9,941 nucleotides of DNA from NCBI GenBank assembly GCA_003563865.1, contig PWTP01000160.1, forward strand, positions 1 through 9,941. Direction: 5' to 3'. Below, one piece after another: positions 6,920 through 9,941 of the stretch (position 1 is the stretch's first letter; every line of letters begins with the position of its first letter). The position numbers were made by a program, and so were the translations under genes. The stretch is from Dehalococcoidia bacterium (GTDB lineage: Bacteria > Chloroflexota > Dehalococcoidia > Dehalococcoidales > CSSed11-197). The notes beneath the pieces are model-generated. The model was not told the origin of the DNA. It ran no database searches and was given only the letters and a program-made list of their open reading frames with translations.

Positions 6920-7489
6920 ATGGATTTACTATGGCTCTGGATAGTCCTGGGTATCCTGGTTTTATTGTTAATATTTGTAATAGCCAATTACAACGGCCTG
7001 GTCAGGTTACGCAATGAAGTAAAAAACGCCTGGGCTCAAATAGATGTGCAGCTCAAACGGCGCTATGACCTTATCCCTAACCTGGTTGAAACTGTCAGAG
7101 GCTATATGAAACATGAACGCGAAACGCTTGAAGCAGTCACCAAAGCCCGCACAGTAGCCCAAAAGATGAGTGAAGCAGGTGCTGGGGCCAGAGGCAAAGC
7201 TGAAGGAGAACTAAGCTCAGCTTTAATGCGATTACTGGCAGTAGCCGAAGCTTACCCCGATTTGAAAGCCAACCAGAATTTTTTGGCTTTACAAGAAGAG
7301 CTTACCAGCACTGAAAATAAAATCAGCTTTTCCCGTCAGTACTACAACGATTCAGTACTGCGTTTCAATAACAAAACCCAGGTATTTCCGACCAATATCA
7401 TAGCTGGAATGTTTGGCTTTAAGAGCGGAGAGTACTTTGAGGTAACAGTTTCAACCGAGCGCCAGGCTCCCAAAGTCAGTTTTTCTTAA
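6920..7489 (+). CDS. lemA: LemA family membrane protein
   Basis: The 189-residue protein starts at ATG 6920 behind a strong ribosome site. A single N-terminal transmembrane helix (about residues 3-23) is followed by the family signature covering NEVKNAWAQIDVQLKRRYDL and the adjoining IPNLVETVRGYMKHE, then a long helical region and the conserved C-terminal part with FNNKTQVFPTNIIAGMFGF and YFEV. Length and order agree fully with PF04011. The predicted arrangement is a short N-terminal tail, one membrane pass and a helical-bundle domain. The biochemical role of LemA is not established, but its gene is commonly found beside htpX or related membrane-protein genes, as here, where htpX starts 30 bases later. 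An Ala/Gly-rich loop (EAGAGARGKAEGE) interrupts the helical region and is usual for the family. Confidence 0.95.
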   Translation: MDLLWLWIVLGILVLLLIFVIANYNGLVRLRNEVKNAWAQIDVQLKRRYDLIPNLVETVRGYMKHERETLEAVTKARTVAQKMSEAGAGARGKAEGELSSALMRLLAVAEAYPDLKANQNFLALQEELTSTENKISFSRQYYNDSVLRFNNKTQVFPTNIIAGMFGFKSGEYFEVTVSTERQAPKVSFS

Positions 7490-7519
7490 TTTATGGTTGA
7501 TCGGAGATTTACTTAGATA

Positions 7520-8740
7520 ATGTGGGAACAGATACGTTCTAACCAGATGCGTTCCGTGGTGCTGGCTATAACTATGGGGCTTGTGCTATTGGGGATTGGT
7601 TATGCACTGGGTTTTTATTTCTTTGATAGCGGAATAGGTGGCATTGCTGTTGCCCTGGCAGTATGGTTGATTATGAACCTGGTTACCTTTTTCCAGGGTG
7701 ACAATATCTTGCTTGCCCTGCATAAAGCCCGCAAAATCGGACCGGATGACCACCCCCGGCTTTACAATGTCGTTGAAGAGATGAGAATAGCCTCAGGCCT
7801 TGGAAAAATGCCGGCGGTTTATATTATTGACGATCCTTCACCAAATGCTTTTGCTATTGGGCGTAATCCAGACAAAGCCGCAGTTGCAGTAACATCAGGA
7901 TTACTGGCAAGACTGAACCGCGACGAACTACAGGGTGTTGTTGCACATGAAATGGCCCACATCAAAAACCGTGATGTTTTACTTATGACCGTTTGTTCAA
8001 TAATGCTTGGCACCATAGTCATACTTTCCTGGTATGCTTCCAGAATGATGTTGTTTGGAGGCATGGGAGGGTCTCGTCGAAGCTCCGGTGGTGGAGGCGG
8101 TGGTGGCCAGGTAATTATTTTGATAGTGGCATTGCTACTGGTAATTCTGGCTCCCATATTTGCACAACTTATCTATTTTGCTGTTTCACGCAAGCGGGAA
8201 TATCTGGCAGATGCTACCGGCGCGGTGTACACCCGATACCCCGAAGGCCTGGCATCGGCACTTGAAAAAATATCTTCTTCAACTGAACCGCTTAAATCAG
8301 CCAACAAGGCAACCGCACCCATGTACATAATGAACCCGTTCCGTAAAAAAGGTAAACCGGCCGCCAATCTTACCAGCACTCATCCACCGGTTTCTGAACG
8401 AGTTCGTATATTAAGGTCAATGGGCGGAGCAACTTTTACCGATTATGATAAGTCCTACAGTAACACCCACCGTGGTGGCGGCAGCATTATTCCTTCTTCA
8501 GCACTGGCTGCCTCCCCGGCTATGGCTGCCAAATCTGCCTTTACAAAAAAGACCACAAGGGTTAAGGATTCAAGCAGTGAAATTGAGCGTGCTCGTGAAA
8601 CCAGCGACACCCTCTGGAAACTCAATAATTATAAAACAATTGATTGCAAGTGTGGCACCCGTTTAAGAACCCCTCCTGATTTTAAAGGTAACCGGGTTAA
8701 ATGCCCCCATTGTGGCAATGTTAACCAACTGCCCACCTAA
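7520..8740 (+). CDS. htpX: HtpX-type membrane zinc metalloprotease with C-terminal zinc ribbon
   Basis: The 406-residue M48B protease starts at ATG 7520 (MWEQIRSNQMRS, the usual family opening). Two N-terminal membrane helices (about 11-33 and 38-58) precede the catalytic motif HEMAH (His143, Glu144, His147) in VVAHEMAHIKNRD. Two further helices lie at about 154-174 and 197-222, separated by a poly-glycine loop (190-196). Glu227 in KREYLADATGA supplies the third zinc ligand, and THPPVSERVRIL (287-298) is the conserved C-terminal family motif. HtpX degrades damaged or misassembled membrane proteins from the cytoplasmic side. Oddly, the protein runs about 100 residues past the usual end (E. coli HtpX is 293 aa): a Ser/Ala-rich, low-complexity linker (305-365) leads to a second zinc site with Cys376, Cys378, Cys395 and Cys398 in a ribbon of the form CxCG...CPxCG. 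The ribosome site is distant. Active-site residues are intact. Confidence 0.95.
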   Translation: MWEQIRSNQMRSVVLAITMGLVLLGIGYALGFYFFDSGIGGIAVALAVWLIMNLVTFFQGDNILLALHKARKIGPDDHPRLYNVVEEMRIASGLGKMPAVYIIDDPSPNAFAIGRNPDKAAVAVTSGLLARLNRDELQGVVAHEMAHIKNRDVLLMTVCSIMLGTIVILSWYASRMMLFGGMGGSRRSSGGGGGGGQVIILIVALLLVILAPIFAQLIYFAVSRKREYLADATGAVYTRYPEGLASALEKISSSTEPLKSANKATAPMYIMNPFRKKGKPAANLTSTHPPVSERVRILRSMGGATFTDYDKSYSNTHRGGGSIIPSSALAASPAMAAKSAFTKKTTRVKDSSSEIERARETSDTLWKLNNYKTIDCKCGTRLRTPPDFKGNRVKCPHCGNVNQLPT

Positions 8741-8774
8741 AGAGTATCTGGCAGTGCAGCAAACAATACTCCGG

Positions 8775-9941
8775 CTAGTGCAATTGCTCAGGTGCAGCTT
8801 CAATAATCGTATGGCTGTCGGTCATGGCTGAAATGTTTTCAACGTAATCTTTAAGAGAATCTGCTTCCTGCCTTAACTGCCGGAGCCCGGCACCAATAGG
8901 ACTTACAGAAATTGGTGAATCTGCATAGGTACCATAAAAAGCAAAGAAGGCCTGGTTTAGTTTGCGTATGATATAACCGTGAGATGCTAAATATCGGCGT
9001 CTTTCTTCCATAAATTGCTCGGCTTCTTCTACCATGCCACGTTCAAGATATTCATCCACGGTTAAGCGTATCCGGCGCATTTCGGCAAAATAATCAAAGT
9101 TGTCTTCAGAAGTTGATCCTTTAGATGCCGCAACACCTTGATCAGATGCCGTTTCCTGCTGGTAATATTTCTGGTACACTAATTCGGCAATTTCATCACT
9201 TACTATCCCGGCGAAAGCTTCATTTAAAGTTGCTATTTCATAATCCTGTTTTATTCCTGCAATATGCAATCCATAAAGAAATCCCAAAGGCTTAAAGAAC
9301 AAATATTGGTGGAACCATTCTTCAATCGCTACATCCAGCGTACGTTTAAGTGAAGCACTTTCGGCAACAAAAGCCGGATAAGTCGCAATCCCGCCCAACT
9401 TTACTATCAGTGCAGACAGCCCCAGTTCTTCTATAGCATTTTCAATTATTTCTTTTTCTGTTTCGCCCAAATCCTGAACAAGCGTTATATCTTGCAATCT
9501 GGTAATCTCATCTCTCGGAGATATAACCAGCAAATGAGGTGGAGGTTCAATAATAAAGTTAACCGGCGGAAAAATAAAGTTGAAGTTAGACAGCGTCTGT
9601 GATGGATTGATCAGGCCTGTTTCATAAAGCACGGATTCTATCTGAGATGAAATCGTACTCTCGACCAGGGGTAATATCTGCCTGTTCCGCTCACTTATTA
9701 TGTCCAGTTCTGACTCTAACATATTGATGTCGGCTTCATGCAGCCCATCTTTGGCAAGCATTATCATTGCTTCGATGTTATTTTTGTTTCCAACATTTTC
9801 AAAGTATTCTTCAACAATAGCTACACCCTCATAGGCGTCAAAGCTTTCTCCAAACAACCACTCATCAAATTCAGCCGATACAGCGGTTATCTGCCAGCTG
9901 GCAATACTGAAGTGATAAGGGCTGACTATACGGTTTATATC
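8775..9941 (-). CDS. Unrecognised protein, possible divergent gluzincin-like peptidase (5' end outside window)
   Basis: The frame is open on the minus strand from the window edge (9941) to TAG at 8775-8777, giving 388 visible residues. A TTG at 9855-9857 could serve as a start, but coding-like sequence (INRIVSPYHFSIASWQ and on) continues upstream of it, so the true start is probably outside. No signal peptide or clear membrane helix is visible in this part. Residues 207-219 read EEWFHQYLFFKPL, and about 30 residues later comes NEAFAGIVSDEI (240-251). This spacing and pattern resemble HExxH plus downstream Glu zinc sites of gluzincin peptidases, with the first His replaced by Glu. The C-terminal part (about 325-373) has LNQAFFAFYGTYAD and GAGLRQLR, which I also associate with such proteins. 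Family assignment is inference from memory. It converges on htpX, with 34 bases between their stops. Confidence 0.6.
   Translation of the reverse strand, partial: DINRIVSPYHFSIASWQITAVSAEFDEWLFGESFDAYEGVAIVEEYFENVGNKNNIEAMIMLAKDGLHEADINMLESELDIISERNRQILPLVESTISSQIESVLYETGLINPSQTLSNFNFIFPPVNFIIEPPPHLLVISPRDEITRLQDITLVQDLGETEKEIIENAIEELGLSALIVKLGGIATYPAFVAESASLKRTLDVAIEEWFHQYLFFKPLGFLYGLHIAGIKQDYEIATLNEAFAGIVSDEIAELVYQKYYQQETASDQGVAASKGSTSEDNFDYFAEMRRIRLTVDEYLERGMVEEAEQFMEERRRYLASHGYIIRKLNQAFFAFYGTYADSPISVSPIGAGLRQLRQEADSLKDYVENISAMTDSHTIIEAAPEQLH

Noticed and set aside
8742..8771. Possible hairpin between the convergent htpX and right-end genes (GAGTAT paired with ATACTC)
   Set aside because: The stem is only 6 AT-rich pairs with an 18-base loop and no T-run on either strand, too weak to call a terminator despite the suitable position.

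Overview
The window looks like a piece of a bacterial chromosome, most consistent with Chloroflexota, class Dehalococcoidia. That placement rests on remembered resemblance and is an inference. The resemblances are the modular secreted proteins (an N-terminal 'FYGTV.LDG.PAP.GT' module, InlB-type repeats, CARDB modules, a C-terminal membrane anchor), an orphan TorD-type chaperone, and the style of the convergent gene at the right end. Every gene is intact except the two cut by the window edges. I see no RNA gene, insertion sequence, CRISPR array, phage gene or attachment site, and no gap between genes reaches 300 bases.

Left third (1-3791, + strand): the tail of a truncated gene and two large secreted, membrane-anchored surface proteins, spaced 19 bases apart in each case and so probably one transcript. 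The first complete protein (665 aa) has four tandem InlB-type repeats with an exact 74-residue period, then an FN3-like domain, a CARDB-like domain and a C-terminal transmembrane anchor. The second (542 aa) has a beta-rich N-terminal domain, a long Pro/Thr/Glu linker, a ZU5-like beta domain, a related CARDB-like module and a C-terminal anchor. The middle of the second gene is far more GC-rich than its neighbours.

Middle (3792-6386, + strand): a candidate promoter (TTGACA, 17-base spacer, TACGAT) precedes a TTG-initiated TorD/DmsD-family chaperone. It is followed by a DrrA-type ABC ATPase and its ABC-2 permease, separated by only 3 bases. No molybdoenzyme or other obvious chaperone client lies in the window.

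Right-centre (6387-8740, + strand): another candidate promoter precedes a three-gene cluster: a small protein with two TFIIB-type zinc ribbons (the second lacking one cysteine), LemA, and the HtpX membrane zinc protease. This HtpX carries an unusual C-terminal four-cysteine zinc ribbon. The cluster probably serves membrane-protein quality control at the cytoplasmic face.

Right end (8775-9941, - strand): a convergent gene whose 5' end lies outside the window. It resembles a gluzincin-type metallopeptidase with the first zinc histidine replaced (EEWFH in place of HExxH), followed by a downstream Asn-Glu motif. This family call is an inference.

The strongest leads are the altered zinc-site protein at the right end, the zinc-ribbon/LemA/ribbon-tailed HtpX set, and the orphan TorD chaperone apparently co-transcribed with an ABC exporter. 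No clearly new multi-gene system can be claimed from sequence alone.
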